A program made the position numbers and the translations under genes. Of a stretch of 36,703 nucleotides of DNA, positions 25,344-32,997 are shown one piece after another. The notes under the pieces were generated by a model. It saw nothing but the letters and a program-made list of their open reading frames with translations, made no database searches and was not told the DNA's origin. The first letter of the stretch is position 1. Every line of letters begins with the position of its first letter. The DNA lies in NCBI GenBank assembly GCA_003023195.1, contig PXRX01000032.1:1-36703 (forward strand), in the 5' to 3' direction. This stretch comes from Halobacteriales archaeon QS_8_69_26 (lineage in GTDB: Archaea > Halobacteriota > Halobacteria > Halobacteriales > SW-7-71-33).

Positions 25344-25421
25344 ACCCGTCCGTCGTCCGCCACCGGAAAGTGTCTTGAGGTCGGTGAGAGAGTCGCTTTA
25401 CCCACGGTCGCCACCTATTCG

Positions 25422-25509
25422 GGGCGATCCGTCGGGGAACCGCCCGGTCCGGGCGATCCGTCGGGGAACCGCCCGGTCCGGGCGATCCGCCAGGGGATCG
25501 CGCCCGGCC
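25422..25509. repeat. 29-bp tandem repeat, three copies
   Basis: Units at 25422-25450 and 25451-25479 are identical, beginning GGGCGATCCGTCGGGG and ending CGCCCGGTCC; a third, diverged 30-base unit covers 25480-25509. The array fills the 168-base gap between the lipoprotein start and the acyl-CoA ligase stop and ends two bases before that stop. Units contain inverted GGGCG/CGCCC that could form hairpins. Confidence 0.9.
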
Positions 25510-25511
25510 GG

Positions 25512-27224
25512 TCACTCCTCCTCGGCCTCGGGAGCGGCGTCCTCGGGCACGTCCTGGACGTGGACGCGGTCGCCGTACTCCTCCCGGAGGGTCATCTTCG
25601 AGAACTTTCCGGTCGCGGTCTTGGGTATCTCGTCGATGAACCGGATCGCGTCGGGACGCCACCACTTGGGGTAGTCGGCCTCTATCATGGCCTGGATGTC
25701 GCCGGCCAGGGCGTCCTCGTCGACGTCGCCGGCGGGGACGACGAACGCGACGGGTCGCTCGCCCCAGGTGTCGTGGTCGACGCCGACGACGGCGGCCTCG
25801 GCCACGTCGTCGTGGGCCATGATCGCGTTCTCCAGTTCGACCGACGAGATCCACTCCCCGCCCGATTTGATCACGTCGTCGGTGCGGTCCACGATGTCGA
25901 CGTAGCCCTCCTCGTCGACGGTGACCACGTCGCCGGTCCGGAGCCACCTTCCGGAAGAGTGCTGCTCTTCCGACTCCCCGCTCGCGTCGCTCGCGGGGAC
26001 GTCCTCGAACTCCTCCTCGGTGGCCCGCGGTCGTTCGAAGTACTCCCGGGTCACCCACGGTCCCCGGACGAGGAGTTCGCCGAAGTCCTCGCCGTTCCAG
26101 GGCACCTCGTTCCCGTCGTCGTCGACGACTTTCATCTCCAGGCCGGGCACGGGCATGCCCTGCTTGGTCCGCTTGTCGAGTTCGCCGTCGTAGTCGAGGT
26201 GGTCCATTCCGCTCTTGAGGCTGGCGACGGTCCCGATGGGGCTCATCTCGGTCATCCCCCAGGCGTGGACTACCTCGACGTCGTGTTCTTGGTCGTACCA
26301 CCGGATCAGGCTCTCGGGGGCCGCCGACCCGCCGATTATCACCCGCTCCAGCGTCGAGAGGTCGCCCTCGGCCTCCTGGAGGTACTGCTGGATCCCGAGC
26401 CAAACGGTCGGGACGCCGGCAGAGACGGTCACGCCCTCGTCCTCGATGAGCGACACCAGGTCCGCCGGTTCGGGGGACGGGCCGGGGTAGACGTGCTTGG
26501 CCCCGGCCGCCGTGGTCGAGAACGGCAGTCCCCAGGCGTTGACGTGGAACATCGGCACCACCGGCATGACCGCGTCGTCGTCCGCGACGGGGATCCCCTG
26601 GGGCGTCAGCGTCGTCATCGTGTGGGCCCACAGCATCTGGTGGGTGTACTCGACGCCCTTGGGCTTGCCCGTCGTCCCGGAGGTGTAGCACATCCCCGCG
26701 GCCTGGTCCTCGTCAATGTCCGGCCACTCGTAGCCGGGGTCGCCGCCCGCGACGTAGGACTCGTAGTCGGTCACCGGCGACAGCGAGGTGTCCGGGACGG
26801 TATCGCCCATCACCACGAACTGCTCGACGCCGTCGAACGCCGCCGACCCGGCCGGGCCCTCCAGTTTCTCGACCAGCGACGGGTCGACGAATATCACCCT
26901 GTCGTCGGCGTTCTCGACGATGAACTCGACGTGGTGGTCCGGGAGCAGCGGGTTGATCGTGTGTAACTGTGTCCCCGCGCCCGGCACCCCGAAGTACGTC
27001 TCGAAGTGCCGGTGGTGGTTCCAGCAGAACGTCGCGATCCGGTCGCCCCGGCCGTGGCCGTCCGCGCTCAGGACGTCGGCGAGTTGCCGGGCGCGGTCGG
27101 CGTAGTCGGCGTAGTCGTACCGGACCCGCCCCTCGTGGGTCCGTGAGACGATCTCGGTGTCGTCGTACAGTCGCTCGGCGCGCCACAGAAACGGGATCAG
27201 GGTCTGGTCTGCTCCTCCTGGCAT
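25512..27224 (-). CDS. Fatty-acid--CoA ligase (AMP-forming)
   Basis: 570 aa cytoplasmic ANL-superfamily adenylating enzyme that activates a carboxylic acid with ATP and joins it to CoA. The motifs are complete: P-loop YTSGTTGKPKGV (180-191), GMTE (about 346-349), RTGDVV (about 430), DRTDDVIKSGGEWIS (about 445-459) and the catalytic Lys540 in TATGKFSK. TINPLLPDHHVEFIVENADDRVIFVD is typical of the medium/long-chain fatty-acid ligases common in haloarchaea. The insertion ASDASGESEEQHSSG before the TGD motif is acidic and low-complexity. Substrate chain length is not predictable. ATG 27224 lies 25-30 bases after a TATA-like cctacaag, consistent with a leaderless transcript. It is a single gene. 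Confidence 0.93.
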   Translation of the reverse strand: MPGGADQTLIPFLWRAERLYDDTEIVSRTHEGRVRYDYADYADRARQLADVLSADGHGRGDRIATFCWNHHRHFETYFGVPGAGTQLHTINPLLPDHHVEFIVENADDRVIFVDPSLVEKLEGPAGSAAFDGVEQFVVMGDTVPDTSLSPVTDYESYVAGGDPGYEWPDIDEDQAAGMCYTSGTTGKPKGVEYTHQMLWAHTMTTLTPQGIPVADDDAVMPVVPMFHVNAWGLPFSTTAAGAKHVYPGPSPEPADLVSLIEDEGVTVSAGVPTVWLGIQQYLQEAEGDLSTLERVIIGGSAAPESLIRWYDQEHDVEVVHAWGMTEMSPIGTVASLKSGMDHLDYDGELDKRTKQGMPVPGLEMKVVDDDGNEVPWNGEDFGELLVRGPWVTREYFERPRATEEEFEDVPASDASGESEEQHSSGRWLRTGDVVTVDEEGYVDIVDRTDDVIKSGGEWISSVELENAIMAHDDVAEAAVVGVDHDTWGERPVAFVVPAGDVDEDALAGDIQAMIEADYPKWWRPDAIRFIDEIPKTATGKFSKMTLREEYGDRVHVQDVPEDAAPEAEEE

Positions 27225-27244
27225 ATCAGAGAGTGCGTCCCCCC

Positions 27245-27269
27245 GGAACTTGTAGGTTCCTCACACGGT
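27245..27269 (-). promoter_or_regulatory. Promoter region of acyl-CoA ligase with inverted repeat
   Basis: GGAAC (27245-27249) and GTTCC (27256-27260) form an inverted repeat around the TATA-like element. Immediately upstream on the minus strand is ACCGTGTGAGG (27269-27259), identical to an 11-base piece of the tandem repeat at 4571-4716. An operator role is inferred. Confidence 0.45.
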
Positions 27270-27389
27270 AACGCGGCACATCCCCGGTGGCTCCCGGGTC
27301 GTCTCGGTCGATGACCCCGTCGCCGACCGGTCGGCGGTCCGTTACCACCCCGTCGTCACGGTGCAGGCGGGCGATCCGGAGTGCCGGTA

Positions 27390-27400
27390 GTTACAGTAAC
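27390..27400. promoter_or_regulatory. GTTACAGTAAC palindromic motif
   Basis: Perfect 5-1-5 inverted repeat in the gap between the DUF368 stop and the acyl-CoA ligase promoter, about 166 bases before the ligase ATG. Same half-site as at 3290 and 20894. Confidence 0.5.
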
Positions 27401-27501
27401 GGTACCGCAAGTCGGTCGGTCCCGCACTGCCGGGGCCAGTCGTCGTCCGGGTGCTCGCTGTTCCGGGCGGGATCGATCGGCGGTCTCTGGACGGGCCGGG
27501 G

Positions 27502-28518
27502 CTAGTCGGCGTACTCCAGGTCGTCGGTGAAGTGGTCGAACACCAGTAGCGCCCCGGCCCCCACGAGCGCCGCGGCGACGACGGCGGCGACCTGGCCCGG
27601 ATCCGGCGACGACCCCAGCGACAGGTGAACTTTCCTGGCCGGTGCGACCAGTCCGCCGACCATCAGGCTCACCAGGACTGTCAGGGTCGCCTCGCGGTAG
27701 CGATCCAGCGCCCACCGGATGACGTGGGTGACCGACAGCAGTCCGACGACGGCCCCGGTACAGAATGCTCCCACCACGACCCCCTGTGAGACGACGGACT
27801 CGAACGCGCCGCCGTCGAGGAGGCCGACGAGCGACCCCGTGAAGTCGTTCAGGGTCGCCAGCATGTACAGGTACGACCCCAGGAGGATCAGGAGGAAGGC
27901 CCCGGAGACGCCCGGGAGGACCATCGCACAGATCGCGACGACCCCCGAGACGAAGACGTACCACAGTGGGACCGCCTGGACCGATCCGCTCGGTTCGCCG
28001 GCACCGAACCACGCGACGGTCCCGACGACGACGATGGCCACGGCCGCCAGCGCCAGTCGGCGCGGCGTCGTGAGGTCGACCTCTCCGTAGAGCACGACGG
28101 CAGAGGCCGCGATCAGGCCGAAGAACGCCGCGAACGTCACCCCCGGGTAGGTCGTCCTGGCGGCCTCTATCACCCGCGCGACCGAGACGACGGCGGTGAG
28201 GACGCCCAGACCGAGCGCGGCGAGGAAGGGGGCGTCGACCCGCTCCGCGACGTCGAGGACTTCCCGGCGCCCCTCGGTCGTGTGAATCCCGAGCAGTGCC
28301 CGGAGGTCGCGGAGATCGACGGCGCTGATTGCGGTGATGAGCCTGTCGTAGATGCCCGTCACGAGCGCGATGGTGCCCCCGGAGACGCCGGGGACGGTGT
28401 CGGCCGCGCCCATCAACATGCCCTTCAGGTACACGCCGAGGAGGTCCCGGGGCGAGACCGACAGTCCGGCGACGGTCACCGCCTCGTCGGCGTCGCCGGT
28501 GTCGGTCGATCGTGCCAT
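27502..28518 (-). CDS. DUF368 family polyprenyl-phosphate translocase candidate
   Basis: 338 aa polytopic membrane protein of about 8-10 segments. The duplicated family motif is present: GAADTVPGVSGGTIALVTGIYDRL (about 37-60) and MVLPGVSGAFLLILLGSY (about 197-214), both with the re-entrant PGVSGG/A core. Bacterial DUF368 members (PopT) were identified as undecaprenyl-phosphate translocases that return the carrier lipid to the cytosolic leaflet. Here the gene follows aglB by 10 bases on the same strand, so it probably returns dolichyl phosphate released by the oligosaccharyltransferase; this is inference from family plus position. ATG 28518 is the first start after the aglB stop. Confidence 0.9.
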   Translation of the reverse strand: MARSTDTGDADEAVTVAGLSVSPRDLLGVYLKGMLMGAADTVPGVSGGTIALVTGIYDRLITAISAVDLRDLRALLGIHTTEGRREVLDVAERVDAPFLAALGLGVLTAVVSVARVIEAARTTYPGVTFAAFFGLIAASAVVLYGEVDLTTPRRLALAAVAIVVVGTVAWFGAGEPSGSVQAVPLWYVFVSGVVAICAMVLPGVSGAFLLILLGSYLYMLATLNDFTGSLVGLLDGGAFESVVSQGVVVGAFCTGAVVGLLSVTHVIRWALDRYREATLTVLVSLMVGGLVAPARKVHLSLGSSPDPGQVAAVVAAALVGAGALLVFDHFTDDLEYAD

Positions 28519-28528
28519 GCTGGGGGCG

Positions 28529-31500
28529 CTAGTTCCCGCGGACCGGTGCGGCGAGGGGGTCCACGGTGCCGGACTCCCCGACGCCGCTGGTGTGACCGGT
28601 CGACGGGGCGGCGTTCGGGGCCGCCGTCGACGGGGCGGCGTTCGAGGTCCCCATCGACGGCGCGGTACCGCTCAGCGACCCGGATCCGTCGTCGGACTGG
28701 TTCCCGTCGTCGGACTGGTTCCCGTCGTCGGACTGGTTCCCGTCGTCGACATCGACCTGGTTGTCCGGTTCGGGCACGTCGACGGTTCCGATGTCCACCG
28801 TTTCGTTGTCGTAGACGGCGGATTCGGGGACGTCGAAGGTCTCGATGGGGACGAACGTCCCGGCGAAGACCGAGTAGTTCCCGACCGGCGTGACGCTGGT
28901 GTTGGTCCCGCCCTCCTCGGGTCCGACGCTGTTGTCGGTCGGGTAGGGGACCGTCATCGAGAACCGGCCGTCCTCGTCCGCCTCGGTGCTCTGGGTGTAC
29001 CGGAAGCTCCGCCCCGACTGGGCCTCCAGGTTTATCGACACGATGACCGTCTGCCCGGAGACGTTGGTCCCGTTGAGCTGTCCCGTGACCTGTGCACCGG
29101 GGACGTACTCGAAGGTCTTGACGACCGACGTGATCCGGGCGTTGTAGGCGCGGATGCCCTGGAGGCGGGGCGATATCTGTCCCATGTCGACGGTCCGGCT
29201 CTGTGCGTCGTTCGCGCGCAGGGCGCGACTGAGGTTGTCGAGCTGGGAGTTCCAGCCCCGGAAGAGGAGGTTGTACGGGGGCCGCGAGAACGTCAGCAGG
29301 GGGACCGAGTTCCGGTACTGTCTGTCAGCCGCCCCGCCGACGATGGTGTACCGCGGGACCTCGTGGACCAGGCGGTAGTGTTCCAGTCCGTTGGCGTCGT
29401 TCAGGTAGAGCTTCGAGACCATCGTCTGGTCGTACCGGTCGGTCGTGACCTCCACGGACTGGTTGTCGTCGTACAGTCCACGCTGGAAGTAGCCACCACT
29501 CGAACCGGGCGGGTCGGCCCACTGGGTGACGGCGCTGAACTTCGTCGTCGCCGTCTGGTCGTCGATCATGATGTAGCGGACGTCCTCGTGGCTCTCCTGG
29601 GGCGACTGGTCGTCGACCACCGACCGGAGTTCCTCGTTGGACATCTCGTCGATCTCGCCGGCCTGTCCCCGGAGCGACGGGATGGCCTCGAGGACGAGGT
29701 TCGCCCGTTCCTCCGAACTGGCCTGCAGGAACGACGAGGCCGACCGGGCGTTCTCCTGGAACGGGTTGGCGTGTGGGATCCGCTCGCCGAGTACCGTTAT
29801 CCAGTGGCCGTAGTCCCACCACGACATCACACCGTAGGCACCTTCGGGATAGTCGAAGTCCTCCGCTTTCCCGTACGTCCCGTAGTAGTCCATCGGTTCG
29901 TCGGCGCCACCGTAGGTTCCCGGTTGGGGGGTGTTGTCGCTCATCCACGCTCCGCTCCCGGCCCACCGGGTGCCGGAGGGCCCGACGTTGTCGCTGCCCC
30001 CGGCCGGGACGACCCACATCGGGGAGTCCTGTTGCTGGGAGTCGGCCCGGGTCTCCGCCGCGAGCGGGGGCGCCAGCGGCGCCACGATGAGCATGACCAC
30101 GGCCAGCAGCGTCAGCACCTGGTAGCCCTTCATGTCGCCGATCCGCTGGGTCAGGTCCGGGACGCCGACCAGGTCGACAATTTGGCCCAGCACCCAGCCG
30201 TTCAGCACCGCGACGCCGGGCGCGAGGTAGTAGTGGAAGCGGACCTGGGTCAGGGCCATCAGTAAGGTGAACACGAACCAGACGCCGATCAGGAGCGTCT
30301 CCGAGCGGTGTTCCTCGCCCAGGAACGAGTCCACGAGCAACCAGAGGAGGCCGGCGATGGCGACGACGTAGGTCAGCCCGTACTCCGCACGGTAGAGGTA
30401 GGTACTCAGACGGTCCGCGTCGAAGGGATCGACGCCGGGGGTCGGCTGTGCCTCGGAAATCGTCAGCGTCGAGGCGCCCTGGCCGAAGCCGAAGGCGCGC
30501 TGGGACTGGTTGATCAGCAGGTTGTACAGGTCCGGGAACGCCAGTGCGATGAAGGCCGTCCCGGCCAGTGCGAGTCCGGCCACGGCGAACGGGTACGCGC
30601 GAGGGTCGACGTCCCGGTCGTCCCACACCCGGGCCATCGCGCCGAGACCCAGGCAGCCGACGGCCACCCCGAACGCCAGGAGGGGATGCAGCGGGGAGAT
30701 CTCCGCGGCGGAGAAGGAGAGGGAGTCGATGAATGGGAGGGTCGTGAGGGCGACGACGGCCATCGAGACCGTTCCCACCGCCACGAGGTGGTCGGGGGTC
30801 CGGCCCCGGAAGTACTCCACCGGGATCGCCAGGGCGAAGAAGACCCCGACGATGCCCACGAGGACGACGCCCGGCGGCCACACCAGGACGTACAGCGTCA
30901 CCGCCACGCCGGCGATGGCCGCCCACTTGGCGGGGGTCGCGAGGCCGTCCCAGTCCCGGTCGAGCAGTTGCTCGTAGACCGGGAGTTCGCGTTCGGCGAC
31001 GCCCAGGGCCATTATCATCGCGAACACGCCCGTCGTCATGAACAGGACCTCGGCGGCGTGGTGGTCCGAGAACCCGACGAGCGAGCGCCTGAAGAACTCG
31101 CCCGGGAGGAGCGCGAGGACGAGCACGCCGAACAGGCCGGCCGGCCGGGAGTGGAGCCGTTCGCCGATGAAGTACACCGGGAGCGCGACCAGCGCGCCGA
31201 TGACCGCCGGTGCCACCAGGAGGGTGAGGGCGACCTCCCTGGACGAGGGATCCCCCAGGCCGACGACCAGGGCGGCAGTCGCGATGAGCTGGTCGTAGAG
31301 GGTCCCGAACTGGCCGACGCTCGTCCCGTAGGGGAACCTGGTCCACGGGTCGAACGGCATCGTGAACGGCCAGTTGTTGACGGTGTAACTGACCTGCCGG
31401 AGGTGGTAGTACGCGTCGTTCCCACTGAACAGCACCCTCTCACCGCCCGTGAAGTCGTCGTAGGCCTGGGTCCTGACCCAGATCATGAATCCCATCAGGA

Positions 31501-31606
31501 TCCCCAGTACGGGCAGGTGGTACGACTCCTCGAATCGCTCGACGACGGACTCCGACGTGAACCGACCCTCGGCGTCCGCCTCCGCCTGCTCGCTCTGCTG
31601 ACTCAT
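28529..31606 (-). CDS. aglB: AglB, archaeal oligosaccharyltransferase
   Basis: 1025 aa, catalytic membrane protein of N-glycosylation, transferring a dolichol-phosphate-linked glycan to Asn in N-x-S/T outside the cell. About 13 membrane segments (residues 30-515) are followed by a large external domain. Seen: Asp64 in SGNDAYYHL (first acidic metal motif), SDHH (180-183), TISE (382-385), WWDYG (596-600) and the DK-type segment IMIDDQTATTKF (679-690). A beta domain (about 830-940) and a Ser/Asp/Pro tail end the protein; the tail has three tandem DDGNQS units, each itself a sequon. Length matches haloarchaeal AglB. ATG 31606 lies about 28 bases after a TATA-like cttattcc. Operon with the DUF368 gene. 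Confidence 0.97.
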   Translation of the reverse strand: MSQQSEQAEADAEGRFTSESVVERFEESYHLPVLGILMGFMIWVRTQAYDDFTGGERVLFSGNDAYYHLRQVSYTVNNWPFTMPFDPWTRFPYGTSVGQFGTLYDQLIATAALVVGLGDPSSREVALTLLVAPAVIGALVALPVYFIGERLHSRPAGLFGVLVLALLPGEFFRRSLVGFSDHHAAEVLFMTTGVFAMIMALGVAERELPVYEQLLDRDWDGLATPAKWAAIAGVAVTLYVLVWPPGVVLVGIVGVFFALAIPVEYFRGRTPDHLVAVGTVSMAVVALTTLPFIDSLSFSAAEISPLHPLLAFGVAVGCLGLGAMARVWDDRDVDPRAYPFAVAGLALAGTAFIALAFPDLYNLLINQSQRAFGFGQGASTLTISEAQPTPGVDPFDADRLSTYLYRAEYGLTYVVAIAGLLWLLVDSFLGEEHRSETLLIGVWFVFTLLMALTQVRFHYYLAPGVAVLNGWVLGQIVDLVGVPDLTQRIGDMKGYQVLTLLAVVMLIVAPLAPPLAAETRADSQQQDSPMWVVPAGGSDNVGPSGTRWAGSGAWMSDNTPQPGTYGGADEPMDYYGTYGKAEDFDYPEGAYGVMSWWDYGHWITVLGERIPHANPFQENARSASSFLQASSEERANLVLEAIPSLRGQAGEIDEMSNEELRSVVDDQSPQESHEDVRYIMIDDQTATTKFSAVTQWADPPGSSGGYFQRGLYDDNQSVEVTTDRYDQTMVSKLYLNDANGLEHYRLVHEVPRYTIVGGAADRQYRNSVPLLTFSRPPYNLLFRGWNSQLDNLSRALRANDAQSRTVDMGQISPRLQGIRAYNARITSVVKTFEYVPGAQVTGQLNGTNVSGQTVIVSINLEAQSGRSFRYTQSTEADEDGRFSMTVPYPTDNSVGPEEGGTNTSVTPVGNYSVFAGTFVPIETFDVPESAVYDNETVDIGTVDVPEPDNQVDVDDGNQSDDGNQSDDGNQSDDGSGSLSGTAPSMGTSNAAPSTAAPNAAPSTGHTSGVGESGTVDPLAAPVRGN
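28687..28740. repeat. 18-bp tandem repeat in aglB tail
   Basis: Three exact copies of CGTCGTCGGACTGGTTCC (28687, 28705, 28723), encoding repeated DGNQSD-type units with N-Q-S sequons at about residues 956-975 of AglB. Confidence 0.95.
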
Positions 31607-31629
31607 TACACCGGAGAAACCAGAAAGCG

Positions 31630-31639
31630 GGAATAAGCC
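31630..31639 (-). promoter_or_regulatory. TATA-like box for aglB
   Basis: ggcttattcc on the minus strand, centred about 28 bases before ATG 31606, fits a leaderless transcript. Confidence 0.55.
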
Positions 31640-31735
31640 TTATGATAGTGCCGCGGTGCACACCCTCGAACGCGGCGGCCCCGCGGGGGTCAGCCGGGCG
31701 GGATCACCGACAGCGGGCCCGGGGACGGAGAGTGA

Positions 31736-31749
31736 CGGATTTATTTACC
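31736..31749 (+). promoter_or_regulatory. TATA box for the glycosyltransferase operon
   Basis: cggatttatttacc is a good haloarchaeal TATA. Transcription would start near 31767, leaving about 100 bases before the preferred ATG at 31870, or no leader if GTG 31765 is used. It is divergent from the aglB promoter about 100 bases away. Confidence 0.6.
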
Positions 31750-31869
31750 CCGCGTCTCCTTCAGGTGACCGATGGGATCGATCGCGACCGAACCGCGTCG
31801 TCGGCCGGGAGTGGCGAGGGCGTCGCTCGTCCGCCGGACCGCCACGCCGTCGGCGGTGATCCGGAACCG

Positions 31870-32997
31870 ATGAATGCGACGGTGATCCACGACGGGACGG
31901 TCCACCCGGGCGGGGCCGTCGACGTGGTTCTGGAGACGGCCCGGGTTCTCGACGCCGACCTCGTCGTCGGGTTCTCCGGGAAGGACATGTCCTGGTGGAC
32001 GGACCGGGCCCCGAACGACGTCCGGATACTCACCTACCGCGAGAAGACGTCGACCGTCCGGGACGCGGTTTCGGCCTGGCGCTGGCTGAACCTCGACCTC
32101 CAGGAGTACGACCTGGTGGTCTCGAGCGGTCCGTCGACCAAGTTCTACCAGCCCTACGACGACCAGCGGATCGTCCACTACATGCACCATCCACCCCTCT
32201 CGTCGCTGTGGTTCGACGGCGGACTCTTCAGCTACGCCGTGAAGGTGCTGGACCGCCTGGAGACCTGGGCCGTCCCCACCGTCGTCGCCAACAGCGAACT
32301 GACCGCGCGGCGGATGGTCGCCCACTACGACCGCGAACCGGACGCGGTCGTCACGCCGCCGGTGATGGTCGACCGGTTCTCCCCGGACCGCGAGAAGCGT
32401 CCGAACGAGGTCGTGATGGTCGGCCGCCTCGAGGAGCGCAAGCGACCGGAGGTCGCCGTCCGTGCGTTCGAACGGCTCTCGTCCGGGACCGAGGGAGACG
32501 GCCCCCACCTCCGGCTCCTCGGCGACGGGCCGCTCCGCTCGAAGATAGAGCGGACCGCTCCCGAGAACGTGACCGTCGAGGGGTACGTCTCCGACGAGAC
32601 GCTCGTCGAGGCGGTCGAACGGGCCTCCGCGGGGGTGTTCCTCGCGAACCGCGAGGACTTCGGGATTACGCCCGTCGAGTACCTCGCCGCCGGGACGCCC
32701 GTGGTGGCCGTCGACGAGCCGAACACCAACAACCAGGTGACGGACGGCGAGACCGGCGTCCTGGTCGACCCCACGCCCGAGGCGGTCGCCGACGGTGTAG
32801 AGCGAACCCTCGGCCAGGAGTGGGACCGCGACCGGCTCAGGACCAGCGCCGAGTCCTACGGACCCGCGGCATTCGAACGAGGTATCCGGGAAGTGATCGA
32901 GGACATGACTCACGGGACGTCCGATCGGTCGGAACGAGCTGCACGGGACGGATCGACGATGTCGGAACCGCCGGGACACGGGGGGGACGCCCCGTGA
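31870..32997 (+). CDS. Glycosyltransferase family 4 (GT-B)
   Basis: 375 aa cytoplasmic retaining GT-B glycosyltransferase. The N-terminal Rossmann half begins MNATVIHDGTVHPGGAVDVVLETARVL with the Gly-rich loop usual in GT4. The C-terminal half contains VVMVGRLEERKRPEVAVRAF (about 178-197), HLRLLGDGPLRSKIE, and the donor-binding EDFGITPVEYLAAGTPVVAVDEP (about 261-283) with both Glu of the E-x7-E motif. Start ATG 31870 has ggtgatc 8 bases upstream as a Shine-Dalgarno sequence; a leaderless GTG at 31765 would add 35 low-complexity residues. First gene of a five-gene operon divergent from aglB, and its stop overlaps the next start as GTGA. It probably adds a sugar to the dolichol-linked N-glycan; donor unknown. 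Confidence 0.9.
   Translation: MNATVIHDGTVHPGGAVDVVLETARVLDADLVVGFSGKDMSWWTDRAPNDVRILTYREKTSTVRDAVSAWRWLNLDLQEYDLVVSSGPSTKFYQPYDDQRIVHYMHHPPLSSLWFDGGLFSYAVKVLDRLETWAVPTVVANSELTARRMVAHYDREPDAVVTPPVMVDRFSPDREKRPNEVVMVGRLEERKRPEVAVRAFERLSSGTEGDGPHLRLLGDGPLRSKIERTAPENVTVEGYVSDETLVEAVERASAGVFLANREDFGITPVEYLAAGTPVVAVDEPNTNNQVTDGETGVLVDPTPEAVADGVERTLGQEWDRDRLRTSAESYGPAAFERGIREVIEDMTHGTSDRSERAARDGSTMSEPPGHGGDAP

Noticed and set aside
23601-26966. 1121-codon plus-strand frame opposite the lipoprotein and ligase
   Set aside because: It spans two clear minus-strand genes and an intergenic repeat, and shows only Gly/Arg/Val mirror composition.
31765-31869. Earlier leaderless GTG start of the first glycosyltransferase
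   Set aside because: It fits the TATA spacing but would add 35 low-complexity residues before the normal GT4 N-terminus; ATG 31870 has its own ggtgatc site. Kept only as an alternative.
31995-32993. Upstream extension of the sulfatase-like gene
   Set aside because: The open frame overlaps the glycosyltransferase and is Arg/Pro-rich; GTG 32994 with a 4-base overlap is the natural start.
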